From NCBI GenBank assembly GCA_900290315.1, contig OKRF01000076.1, positions 2,665 through 9,326 of the forward strand: a stretch of 6,662 bases of DNA, given 5' to 3'. This document shows, piece by piece, positions 1-6,662 of this stretch. Within the stretch, counting starts at the first letter, position 1. Every line of letters starts with the position of its first letter. The stretch is from Candidatus Sulfopaludibacter sp. SbA3 (lineage in GTDB: Bacteria; Acidobacteriota; Terriglobia; Bryobacterales; Bryobacteraceae). The notes under the pieces are model-generated. The model did no database searches. It was not told where the DNA came from and saw nothing but the letters and a program-made list of their open reading frames with translations. Position numbers and translations under genes: made by a program.

Positions 1-1399
1 ATTCGGAACCGCCGGGCGCGGTGTATTCTCCTTCGATGGCAAGCACCTCACGCCCGCTCACGCCGCGCTCGCGCGCCTGAACGTCCAGGCGCTGGCGGGA
101 AGCGATGCCAGTCTCTGGGTGGGCACGGCAGACCGCGGCCTGTACCACTGGAACGCCGGCGCCCTGCAGCACTTTGCCGAATCCGATGGCTTGCCCGACC
201 TGCGTGTCAACGCGCTGGCAGCCACGGCCGGCCGCGTCTTTGCCGGCACACCCATGGGAATCGCCGAATTCCAGGACGGCCGCTTCCAGCGCAACCTGGC
301 GGCCGGTCTGTTCACGAATGCGCTATTCGTGCATGATGATCGTCTCTTCACAGGCAGCCTGGAAGAAGGCGTCGGCGCCATCCCGCTCGAACCCCGCGTG
401 CCCCGGCTACAACGAGTGTCCAGCGGAGTTAAGTCCGGATCGGTCCTGCGCATCTTCGAAAGCGGCGATACTCTGCTGGCGCTGGCGCCGGACGGCCTGT
501 ACGCCGCCGACGCCGGGGCTGTCGCGTGGAAGCGCGTCATCGGGCCCGAGTCCGGCAAACTGGCCGACCGCAACATCTCTGCCGTTGCCATGGACTCCGC
601 CGGCCGTCTCTGGACCGGCTACTTCGATCGCGGCCTGGACGTGATGGATGGCGGACGCGTGACTCACTTCGAAAGCGATGTGCTCTTCTGCATCAACCGC
701 ATCGTTCCCAACGGCCAGACTACAGCAGTCGCCACAGCCAACGGACTTGTGATCTTCGATACGCGGCCTAGCGTGCGCCAAGTGCTGCGCAAGCCGGAAG
801 GGCTACTCGCCGATCACGTTACGGACATCGCGCCGCTGAACGGTGGGATGGCGCTCGCTACTCCCGCCGGCATCACATTTCTTGATGCAGCCGGCACACA
901 CAGCGTGTCTGACTTTCACGGCCTGGTGAATCAACACGTATACACACTGGCGGCGGCTGGCGATCAACTCCTGGCCGGAACGCTCGGTGGACTCTCCGTG
1001 CTGCAGGCCGGCGTGGTGAAGGCCAGCTACACCACCTTCAACTCGCGCCTGAAACACAACTGGATCACCGGCCTTGCGCGGGTGAATGACGACTGGTTCG
1101 TGGGAACCTACGGCGCAGGTGTCATGCGGCTTTCGAAGAACGGTACGTGGGATGCATTCGCCGATCTGCCAGGAGAGATCGTGATCAATCCCAACGCCAT
1201 GCTGGTGACGCCTTCCCGGGTTTACGCCGGGAGCATGGACCGCGGGCTGCTGATTTACGACCGTGCGGCAGGCCGCTGGACCACCAGCGTGGACGGTCTG
1301 CCTTCTCTCAACGTGACCGCCCTCGCGGCCGGCGGCGGCGCCATCTATATCGGTACGGATAACGGCCTGGTTCGGGTAGCGGAGCAGAACCTGCGATGA
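1..1399 (+). CDS. Reg_prop-type beta-propeller protein, C-terminal part (5' end outside window)
   Basis: The frame is open from base 2 (base 1 ends a previous codon) to the TGA at 1397-1399, giving 465 visible residues. The first possible start inside the window, GTG at 119, falls in the middle of a blade (the V of LWVGTADRGLY), so the true start lies upstream. The protein is almost wholly made of about 12 short repeats with a core like (L/V)(W/F/Y)xGTxxGL followed by a turn and a variable strand. Clear copies are WVGTADRGLY, FAGTPMGIAEF, LWTGYFDRGLDVM, LLAGTLGGLSVL, FVGTYGAGVMRL, YAGSMDRGLLIY and YIGTDNGLVRV. This is the pattern of two-component regulator propeller (PF07494) sensor domains. 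In that family the propeller is usually followed by a YYY domain and a histidine kinase; here the protein ends 10 residues after the last GT core, so no kinase or DNA-binding domain follows. Role is inferred as ligand or protein binding, probably outside the cytoplasm. The ATGA overlap with the next gene suggests joint translation. Confidence 0.88.
   Translation, partial: FGTAGRGVFSFDGKHLTPAHAALARLNVQALAGSDASLWVGTADRGLYHWNAGALQHFAESDGLPDLRVNALAATAGRVFAGTPMGIAEFQDGRFQRNLAAGLFTNALFVHDDRLFTGSLEEGVGAIPLEPRVPRLQRVSSGVKSGSVLRIFESGDTLLALAPDGLYAADAGAVAWKRVIGPESGKLADRNISAVAMDSAGRLWTGYFDRGLDVMDGGRVTHFESDVLFCINRIVPNGQTTAVATANGLVIFDTRPSVRQVLRKPEGLLADHVTDIAPLNGGMALATPAGITFLDAAGTHSVSDFHGLVNQHVYTLAAAGDQLLAGTLGGLSVLQAGVVKASYTTFNSRLKHNWITGLARVNDDWFVGTYGAGVMRLSKNGTWDAFADLPGEIVINPNAMLVTPSRVYAGSMDRGLLIYDRAAGRWTTSVDGLPSLNVTALAAGGGAIYIGTDNGLVRVAEQNLR
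113..1396 (+). repeat. Tandem beta-propeller blade repeats (protein level)
   Basis: Eleven blade units follow a partial one at the left edge. Their cores begin near 113, 236, 344, 476, 608, 725, 848, 968, 1097, 1220 and 1343, which puts them about 36-45 codons apart; the last four are the most regular, at about 41-42 codons. Blades near 476, 725 and 848 have lost the Gly-Thr of the core (LALAPDGL, VATANGLV, LATPAGIT) but keep the following Gly and strand. The repeats are conserved only as protein; I see no long DNA identity between units, so this is old duplication rather than a recent tandem array. A double seven-bladed propeller would have 14 blades, which would fit a small missing N-terminal portion. 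Confidence 0.75.
1381..1399 (+). promoter_or_regulatory. Weak RBS and ATGA stop/start overlap joining genes 1 and 2
   Basis: The ATG of gene 2 (1396-1398) overlaps the TGA of gene 1 (1397-1399). A GGAG at 1381-1384 lies 11 bases before the ATG, longer than the usual 5-9, so the site looks weak. Initiation by ribosomes that have just finished gene 1 is the likely mechanism. The start is supported by the signal peptide that follows it immediately. Confidence 0.7.
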
Positions 1400-3666
1400 A
1401 ACCTTTCTTGTACTCACTGCTGTTGGCGCTGTGCTGGCTTCCGCCGGCGAGCGGAGATGCCGGTGTGCTGGTGCCCGTGGGGCGCGACCAGCCGGATCCC
1501 AAAATCTTCTCGCTGGACGAGATGACTATCGACATCCACATCGAAAACGGCGACGCGCGCGTTTCCGTGGTGCAGATCTTCGGCAGCCACACCAGCGCCG
1601 TCGAAGAAGGTACTTACACGTTCGCCCTGCCGGCGCGCGCCGCGGTCTCCGATTTCGCCGTTTGGGATGGCCTCACACGCATCCCCGGCGTGATTCTGGA
1701 GCGCCGCCGCGCGGAAGAGATCTACGAGAGCCTCAAGCAGCAGACGATCGACCCGGGACTGCTGGAGCAGGGCGAGCGCGATGCCGCCGGGGCGCGCCGC
1801 AGCAGCGTCTTCAGCGTCCACATCGTGCCCATCCCAGCCTTCGGTACTAAGCGCGTCGAGATGGAATACCACGAGCGCATTCCGGTGGAGGCCCTCCGTT
1901 CCGCCCTGGCCGTTCCGCTGCGGCCGGACGCCTACCAGGCGGTCACCGCAGGCACGCTGAAGATCACGTGGGACCTGCAATCGCGCCTTCCAATCCGTGA
2001 TTTTCAAAAAGCCGGCAAGGCGTTCCCGCTGCGCATGGTGGAGCGCGAGCCCAACCATGTGCGTGGGACTTTTGAAGGCCGCAACGTGGCACTCACCGAA
2101 GATTTCACAGCGACGTGGGAACTGGACGCTGCAGCAGCGGGCCGTACTGAGGTCCTCACGCATCGCGATCCCTTGGAAAGTCCGATTGGCTTCTTTCAGG
2201 TGCTGCACCTGCTGCCGGATTCGCGTGCCGACCAGAGTCCGCGCACCATCGTCGCGCTCTTCGATACTTCGCTTTCCATGCAGTGGGAAAAGCTGGAGCG
2301 CAGCTATCGCGCGCTGGACCAGTTGCTGCACAGTCTGCGGCCGGCAGACCGTTTCAACCTGCTGCTGTTCAACTCGCAGGTCGGGGCGTTGGAGGCCGCA
2401 CCAGTGCCGGCCACCACCGCGGAAGTGGAAAAGGCCCTGGCCTTCGTCAAATCCAGCAATCTACGCGGAGGAACGAACCTGGAAGCGGCGTTGGAACAGG
2501 CGTTGGCGCAGGGCGGCAATTACCTGGTGCTGATCAGCGATTGTGGCGCCACGGAGGGCGCGATCCGGAACTCGCGAGTTGCCGAACAATATAGCGAGGC
2601 CTGGAAGCGCCTGCCGCCTTCGCGCCGCCCTCGCACATACATCTTCGGCGTGGGCGACGATGCCAACCTGCCACTCATGGGCCTTCTGGCAGCCAATGAC
2701 GGCCTGTACGAATGGGTTCGCTCCACTGAGCCCGTCGACTTCAAGCTGGATGCCTTCCTGGCCAAGTTGGGCAAGCGTCCAGTGGATGGCCTCATGCTTA
2801 CCGCCGCTCCGAAGGCCGACTTCGACTTCACCTATCCGCTGGAAGATCGCTTCTTCCCCGGTTCGGCGGCCTCTTGGGTGGGCCAGTATCGCAAGCCCGG
2901 TGAGGCCGCCACATTCAGCGCCGGAGCCGCTACCGTGCAACTCACGCTCCCCGCTCAGGACCTGGAAAATCAGCAACTGCCGCGCACCTGGGCGCGCGCC
3001 CGCGTGGATGCCCTGCTCGCCAAGATCGAGCGGGAAGGCGAAGACCGCGCCAGCATCGACGAGATCATCCGGCTCTCCCGCAAGTACAAATTCGTTACGC
3101 CGTACACCTCGTTCCTGGCCGCCCCGCGCGCGTTGTTGCGGCCCCGCGTGATTCGTCCCGGCGACCCGGTGATTCGCGTGAAGACCGATCCGGCAATCGA
3201 GAGTGTGGTGGCGATCTTCCCCTTCGGACTGGTGAAGCCTCTGCGCTACCTGAAGGAGGAAGACACCTGGCAGACACGATTCCTGGCGCCAGCGGACCTC
3301 GCCGATGGCACCTATCCGGTCCGCCTGATTCTGCGCGATCGCGAGGGCCGGGTCTTTCGCGAATCGAAGACATTCGTGATCGCCAGCACTCCGCCCGTCC
3401 TACGCGTGCGCCTGCCGCGCGCCCGGTTCCGGCCCGGCGATGTGATCAACGTTCGCGTGAATGCATCGTCGAGCGCGCGGACCATTGTGGCGCGCATGTA
3501 TGGCGCCGCGCCCGTGGACATTCGCTGGAATCAGCGCGCCGGCGCCAGCACCGGGGACCTGACGGTGCCGCCAGTGCCTCCCGGAAAATATCAGCTTACG
3601 GTAATCGCCGAAGATGTGGCCCACAACATCGGCACGCAGGAGGTGACTCTTGAAATTCTTCCGTAG
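1396..3666 (+). CDS. Exported VIT and VWA domain protein with C-terminal beta-sandwich tail
   Basis: This is a complete protein of 756 residues. Residues 1-20 form a signal peptide (MKPFLYSLLLALCWLPPASG) with likely cleavage after ASG; the Cys at 14 is preceded by LAL and is not a good lipobox. Residues about 25-165 match a VIT (vault/inter-alpha-trypsin) domain: the run VVQIFGSHTSAVEEGTYTF, then FAVWDG, the AEEIYE segment, DPGLLEQ and FSVHIVPIPAFGTKRVEMEY. A beta-rich linker leads to a VWA domain at about 282-455. Its MIDAS is complete: DTSLS (D290, S292, S294), T360 in RGGTNLEAAL and D382 in LISDCGATEG, so it should bind a divalent metal. SRKYKFVTPYTSFLAAP (561-577) resembles the conserved segment that follows VWA in VIT proteins. 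Residues about 585-756 look like one or two Ig-like sandwiches. There is no C-terminal helix, LPXTG or PEP-CTERM signal. Inferred role: metal-dependent protein binding in the periplasm or at the surface. Partner and pathway are unknown. Confidence 0.93.
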   Translation: MKPFLYSLLLALCWLPPASGDAGVLVPVGRDQPDPKIFSLDEMTIDIHIENGDARVSVVQIFGSHTSAVEEGTYTFALPARAAVSDFAVWDGLTRIPGVILERRRAEEIYESLKQQTIDPGLLEQGERDAAGARRSSVFSVHIVPIPAFGTKRVEMEYHERIPVEALRSALAVPLRPDAYQAVTAGTLKITWDLQSRLPIRDFQKAGKAFPLRMVEREPNHVRGTFEGRNVALTEDFTATWELDAAAAGRTEVLTHRDPLESPIGFFQVLHLLPDSRADQSPRTIVALFDTSLSMQWEKLERSYRALDQLLHSLRPADRFNLLLFNSQVGALEAAPVPATTAEVEKALAFVKSSNLRGGTNLEAALEQALAQGGNYLVLISDCGATEGAIRNSRVAEQYSEAWKRLPPSRRPRTYIFGVGDDANLPLMGLLAANDGLYEWVRSTEPVDFKLDAFLAKLGKRPVDGLMLTAAPKADFDFTYPLEDRFFPGSAASWVGQYRKPGEAATFSAGAATVQLTLPAQDLENQQLPRTWARARVDALLAKIEREGEDRASIDEIIRLSRKYKFVTPYTSFLAAPRALLRPRVIRPGDPVIRVKTDPAIESVVAIFPFGLVKPLRYLKEEDTWQTRFLAPADLADGTYPVRLILRDREGRVFRESKTFVIASTPPVLRVRLPRARFRPGDVINVRVNASSSARTIVARMYGAAPVDIRWNQRAGASTGDLTVPPVPPGKYQLTVIAEDVAHNIGTQEVTLEILP
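3638..3652 (+). promoter_or_regulatory. Perfect Shine-Dalgarno before a TTG start (gene 3)
   Basis: AGGAGGTGA at 3638-3646 is a full complement of the 16S anti-Shine-Dalgarno tail. The TTG at 3650-3652 follows the AGGAGG core by six bases, an ideal spacing, and is in frame with the long downstream reading frame. The TGA within this motif (3644-3646) is also the last in-frame stop before gene 3, so TTG 3650 is essentially the most upstream start available. The site lies inside the last codons of gene 2, so the two genes overlap by 17 bases. No other candidate (TTG 3713, GTG 3845, GTG 3881, ATG 3896) has a comparable RBS. Confidence 0.82.
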
Positions 3667-6662
3667 TCAGGCCCGCCCAGCGCGAACATGCCAGTCGGTA
3701 ACGCCGGCGATCTTGTCGCCGGTAAGCGATGGACGCTCGAAAAACACCGGCGGCAGAACCGCCGGCGCTACCAAACCGCGAAGGCGATCGCTTGTCCTAC
3801 TGCTCCTCTGCGCGATCGCCCTGCATGCTCAACTGGGTCAGTGGGTGCAAAATCTGGGCAGCGAGACCGGCCTGCGCGCCGTGTTCTTCCGGCCGATGTC
3901 ATTGCCCTCCGGCACGATTGATGGCCGCCGGCCTCCCAGCGAAACGCGCGCCGAACTGGCCCGCCGCATCGCCGCCGCACCGAAGGATGCCGCGCTCTAC
4001 CGGCTTCGCGCTTCCGAAGACGAATTGGCGCTCGATTTCCCCGCCGCCGAATCCGATTGGAAGACATATGCGGAATTGAGCGGAGACCGCATCCCGCTGG
4101 CCGATTTCTACCATCGCCGCCTTCGACCAGCCGACGAGCTTGCCACCCTGGACACCGTCGCGACACCCGAGGCTTTCGAACGCGCCATCGCCGAGGCCGA
4201 AGCGCAAGGACTACCCGTAGTCCCGCAGTATCGCGCCTGGATCGCACACGATTCGGCCAACGCCGACCTGCGCAAGCGCTTCTTCCACTACCTGACCGAT
4301 CACGGCCAGTACGCGGCGGCAGACGCCGAACTGCAAGCCTACCGTCACGCCTTTCCCAACGACGAAAGCACCTGGCTGGAAGAGGTGGCGCTGGCCCTCC
4401 GCCGCGGCACGGCACAGCAGGCCATCGCGGTGTTCGACAAATCGTTCCAACCGGTGATGCCGGCCGAATGGTTGAAGGAATACTTCGGCATGCTCAAGGG
4501 CCAGGGCCGCCTGTCCGAGTTTGTGGCCCAGGCCCGCGCTGCCGTTGGGGCGCACCCGGAAAGCCTGGACCCGGTGGCGCGCCTGTTTCACTACTACGAG
4601 AACGAGCAGAACCACGCCGCTGCCCGCCGTGTTCTAGCCGAGTATCAAGCCCGCAAGAAAACCTGGACCGCCGATGAGCTCTACGCGACCGCGCAACTCT
4701 TCGAGCGCGTGCAGGAGTGGGACCAGGCCGCGCGCCAGTATTACGCGCTGTACAGTCTGCCGAGCGCCACTGATCTCTCTCGCGAACGGGGACTGGCCGG
4801 ACTCGCCGGCGTGCTGCTGACCGCACCGGAACAGCCCATCCGCTTCGGTGCCGGCGACCTCTCTTTGTACAAAGACATCGCCACCATGGACCCGCACCCC
4901 GGCTTCCTCAACGGCATTCTCTCGCTGGTCTTGAATTCGTCATCGCCGCGAGGCAAGTACGAGGAGGTCAACGTGAGCTCCGCCGCGTACTTCCACCGTG
5001 CCCGCGCTACCCAGTTGCTGGATCTCTTCGACGCGCAGTTCCCCAAGGCTCCCGAATCGCCCACCCTGCGCGCGCATTTGATTGAAGCGTACGCCGGCTA
5101 CGGCGAAGACGATGGCGTGATTCGCGCCGGCCGCGCTTTTCTTGCGGCATACCTTCACACGAGCGAACGCACCCGCGTAGCGCTCCTCATGGCCGATGCC
5201 TTCGTGCGGCAGGAGAAGGTGGCCGAAGAGTTCGCCATCTACGACCAGTTGTTGAAGGAGACGCAGCCGGCGGAACATGCGCAGGTGCTGGATCGCTACA
5301 TCGCGCGTCTGGTCACCCTGCGCCGCGCACCCGATGCTTTGGCGATCTATCGCCGCGAGATCGGCCGCAACCCGCACGACGCCGCCCTCTACGAAAAACT
5401 GGCGGCATTTCTCGACCAGCACAATCTCGGCTCCGACGTGGAAACCGTCTACAAGAATGCCGCCGCGCAGTTCCGCGGCACTTCCTGGGATCAGAAACTG
5501 GCCCGCTGGTATTTGAGCCGCAAGCGCACGCGTGATTTCGCCGATCTCACCAACCGCGTAGCGCAGATTTTCTCCGGGACCGAGTTGGAGGAGTACTTCC
5601 TTCAGGTAGCGCATCCCGGAGCCATCGATCCCGAACTGTACCTGCAAGTGAACCTGTACGCGCACAAACGATTTCCCGACAACCTCACGTTTGTCCGGAA
5701 CCTGCTGCTCGCCTACACACGCAAAGAGACGGCCAACAGCGCGAACTACACGCAACTTCTCCACGCCTACTGGTTCTATGACGGCCGCATGCGCAACTGG
5801 CTGTTCGAAGCACTCGCCAGCACGGGGAAACTGGATGCGGAACTGGCTGCCGCGCGCAACGCCAATGCTCACGCGAATCCGGCTGCCGCGCAGTTTCTGG
5901 CCGAGGGTGAAGCCTGGCGCAGTCACTTCGAATCCGCCGCGCCTTTGATGCGCGCACTCGCAGCCGATTTCCCCGGCAGCAGCGACGTGGTTCTGCGCGC
6001 CTCCACCGTGGAGCGCTCGCTGGGACACACCGAAGCCGCGGTGGCACTGGCCCGCAACCTGGCACAGGCCGATCCGCGCGATCGCGAGGCGCTGGCCCGC
6101 GTGGGCGATACGCTCGCCGATCGCGATCTCTTCACCCGCGCGCGGCCCTACTGGAATCGCATGCCGCAGACCGAGCCCGGCAAGCCGGAGAGCTACCTGG
6201 AAGCGGCCACGGTGTTTTGGGATTACTACAAGTATGACGACGCCTTGCGTCTTATCGGCGAGGCACGCACGCACCTGCGCCAGCCTGGCATCTACGCGTA
6301 TGAAGCCGGGGCCAACTACGAGGGCAAGCGCGATTATCCCGCGGCGGTGAAGGAGTATCTGAGAGGCTCGGACCAGGCCCAGGCGCGCCTCATCGCGCTG
6401 GCGCAAACGCGTGCCCATCGCGCCGACGTGGATGCCGGCACCGTTCGCGCGCCGCTGCAGGTGCGCGCCGCCGTTCTGGAAGCGGAAAAGCGGCTTGACG
6501 AATTGCAGGCGATCCTGCAAGCGGGTGCGGCGTCTGCGAGATCGGCCACGGATCTGGAATTCATCCAGAGCACAGCCGCCAGTCACGGTTTTGTCGCCAC
6601 CGAGCAACTCGCGCTGGAGCGGCAGGTGGCGGTGAATCGCGATCCGCTGGAGCGCATTCGCC
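3650..6662 (+). CDS. Large TPR-like helical-repeat protein with N-terminal membrane or signal segment (3' end outside window)
   Basis: The frame is open without a stop from 3647 to the right edge, giving at least 1004 residues from TTG 3650. The first in-frame ATG (3896, residue 83) would remove the only hydrophobic segment. Residues 1-46 are polar and basic, ending KPRRR; residues 47-60 (SLVLLLLCAIALHA) form a signal anchor or signal peptide, with possible cleavage after LHA. From about residue 200 on, the protein is rich in Ala, Leu, Tyr and Arg in TPR-like helix pairs, for example near 208-235, 275-300, 310-335, 345-368, 545-575, 785-815 and 850-905; many carry the spaced A/Y pattern (DQAARQYYALY, APDALAIYRREI, DYPAAVKEYL). 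Residues about 385-445 fit the repeats less well and look like an insert. No catalytic motif is visible. Inferred role: periplasmic scaffold working with the VIT/VWA protein encoded just upstream. The family is not recognised by name; the repeat assignment is from pattern only. Confidence 0.87.
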   Translation, partial: MKFFRSQARPARTCQSVTPAILSPVSDGRSKNTGGRTAGATKPRRRSLVLLLLCAIALHAQLGQWVQNLGSETGLRAVFFRPMSLPSGTIDGRRPPSETRAELARRIAAAPKDAALYRLRASEDELALDFPAAESDWKTYAELSGDRIPLADFYHRRLRPADELATLDTVATPEAFERAIAEAEAQGLPVVPQYRAWIAHDSANADLRKRFFHYLTDHGQYAAADAELQAYRHAFPNDESTWLEEVALALRRGTAQQAIAVFDKSFQPVMPAEWLKEYFGMLKGQGRLSEFVAQARAAVGAHPESLDPVARLFHYYENEQNHAAARRVLAEYQARKKTWTADELYATAQLFERVQEWDQAARQYYALYSLPSATDLSRERGLAGLAGVLLTAPEQPIRFGAGDLSLYKDIATMDPHPGFLNGILSLVLNSSSPRGKYEEVNVSSAAYFHRARATQLLDLFDAQFPKAPESPTLRAHLIEAYAGYGEDDGVIRAGRAFLAAYLHTSERTRVALLMADAFVRQEKVAEEFAIYDQLLKETQPAEHAQVLDRYIARLVTLRRAPDALAIYRREIGRNPHDAALYEKLAAFLDQHNLGSDVETVYKNAAAQFRGTSWDQKLARWYLSRKRTRDFADLTNRVAQIFSGTELEEYFLQVAHPGAIDPELYLQVNLYAHKRFPDNLTFVRNLLLAYTRKETANSANYTQLLHAYWFYDGRMRNWLFEALASTGKLDAELAAARNANAHANPAAAQFLAEGEAWRSHFESAAPLMRALAADFPGSSDVVLRASTVERSLGHTEAAVALARNLAQADPRDREALARVGDTLADRDLFTRARPYWNRMPQTEPGKPESYLEAATVFWDYYKYDDALRLIGEARTHLRQPGIYAYEAGANYEGKRDYPAAVKEYLRGSDQAQARLIALAQTRAHRADVDAGTVRAPLQVRAAVLEAEKRLDELQAILQAGAASARSATDLEFIQSTAASHGFVATEQLALERQVAVNRDPLERIR
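3704..3765 (+). other. Cluster of three small GC-rich hairpins in the 5' coding part of gene 3
   Basis: Hairpin 1 pairs CCGGCGA (3704-3710) with TCGCCGG (3716-3722) around TCTTG. Hairpin 2 pairs AGCG (3725-3728) with CGCT (3734-3737) around ATGGA. Hairpin 3 pairs CCGGCGG (3747-3753) with CCGCCGG (3759-3765) around CAGAA. All loops are five bases. No T-run follows, so these are not rho-independent terminators. The arms of hairpins 1 and 3 share CCGGCG/CGCCGG and could also pair with each other, giving an alternative fold. They lie 38-99 bases after the stop of gene 2. A role in RNA stability or in setting the ratio of the two proteins is possible but unproven; chance is a real alternative in such GC-rich DNA. 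Confidence 0.4.

Noticed and set aside
1396..1458. Possible lipoprotein signal at Cys14 of the VIT/VWA protein
   Set aside because: The residues before Cys are L-A-L; a lipobox needs a small residue (A, G or S) just before the Cys. A normal signal peptidase I site after ASG fits better.
1414..2331. 305-codon open frame on the minus strand opposite the VIT/VWA gene
   Set aside because: It has the same codon-register effect, and it lies wholly inside a gene with clear VIT and VWA motifs on the + strand.
3640..3800. Rho-independent terminator between genes 2 and 3
   Set aside because: The hairpins at 3704-3765 have no following T-run, and the downstream gene starts before them with a perfect RBS.
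3688..3921. Small ATG-started frame (77 codons) between genes 2 and 3 on the + strand
   Set aside because: It overlaps the TTG-started gene 3 in another frame, has no good RBS, and its Arg/Pro/Ala-rich product looks like an out-of-frame translation.
3335..6085. Four copies of the palindrome GCGATCGC (3335-3342, 3784-3791, 3812-3819, 6078-6085), the cyanobacterial HIP1 octamer
   Set aside because: There are somewhat more than expected by chance, but two come from identical Arg-Asp-Arg-Glu codons and four in 6.6 kb is too few for HIP1-type density. The gene content does not otherwise point to cyanobacteria.
4940..6607. 555-codon open frame on the minus strand opposite gene 3
   Set aside because: It is in exact codon register with gene 3 (both frames share codon borders). 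Stops on the minus strand would need TTA, CTA or TCA codons in gene 3, which GC-rich genes avoid, so long antisense frames arise passively. Its product has no recognisable domain, while the + strand frame is TPR-like and continues past both ends of the antisense frame.

Overview
The window looks like a high-GC bacterial chromosome (clearly GC-rich by eye, G/C favoured at third codon positions). It holds three closely packed genes, all on the + strand, with essentially no intergenic DNA. The combination of a regulator-type beta-propeller, a VIT/VWA protein and a very large TPR-like protein suggests Acidobacteriota, perhaps a Solibacter/Bryobacter relative. That assignment is inference from gene content and base composition; the window has no rRNA or marker gene.

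Layout: (1) positions 1-1399 hold the C-terminal 465 residues of a beta-propeller protein of the Reg_prop type, cut by the left edge. (2) Positions 1396-3666 hold a complete 756-residue exported protein: signal peptide, VIT domain, VWA domain with an intact MIDAS, and a C-terminal beta-rich tail. It starts inside the stop codon of gene 1 (ATGA overlap). (3) Positions 3650-6662 hold a TPR-like, probably membrane-anchored or exported protein of at least 1004 residues, cut by the right edge. It has no ATG near its real beginning. I place its start at a TTG at 3650, seven bases after the AGGAGG of a complete AGGAGGTGA Shine-Dalgarno sequence, inside the last codons of gene 2.

The two overlapping junctions imply one transcript with translational coupling. 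All three products are built from protein-binding folds (propeller, VIT/VWA, helical repeat) and none shows a catalytic domain in the visible part. Two of the three carry N-terminal export signals; the N-terminus of the first is outside the window. The simplest reading is a set of envelope or periplasmic proteins that assemble together, with the MIDAS of gene 2 giving metal-dependent binding. This joint function is inference; I know of no characterised system with this exact layout.

I see no tRNA, rRNA, IS element, CRISPR array, promoter or rho-independent terminator. The only other structure is a cluster of three small GC-rich hairpins at 3704-3765, at the start of gene 3. Long open frames on the minus strand (up to 555 codons) are shadows of the real genes.
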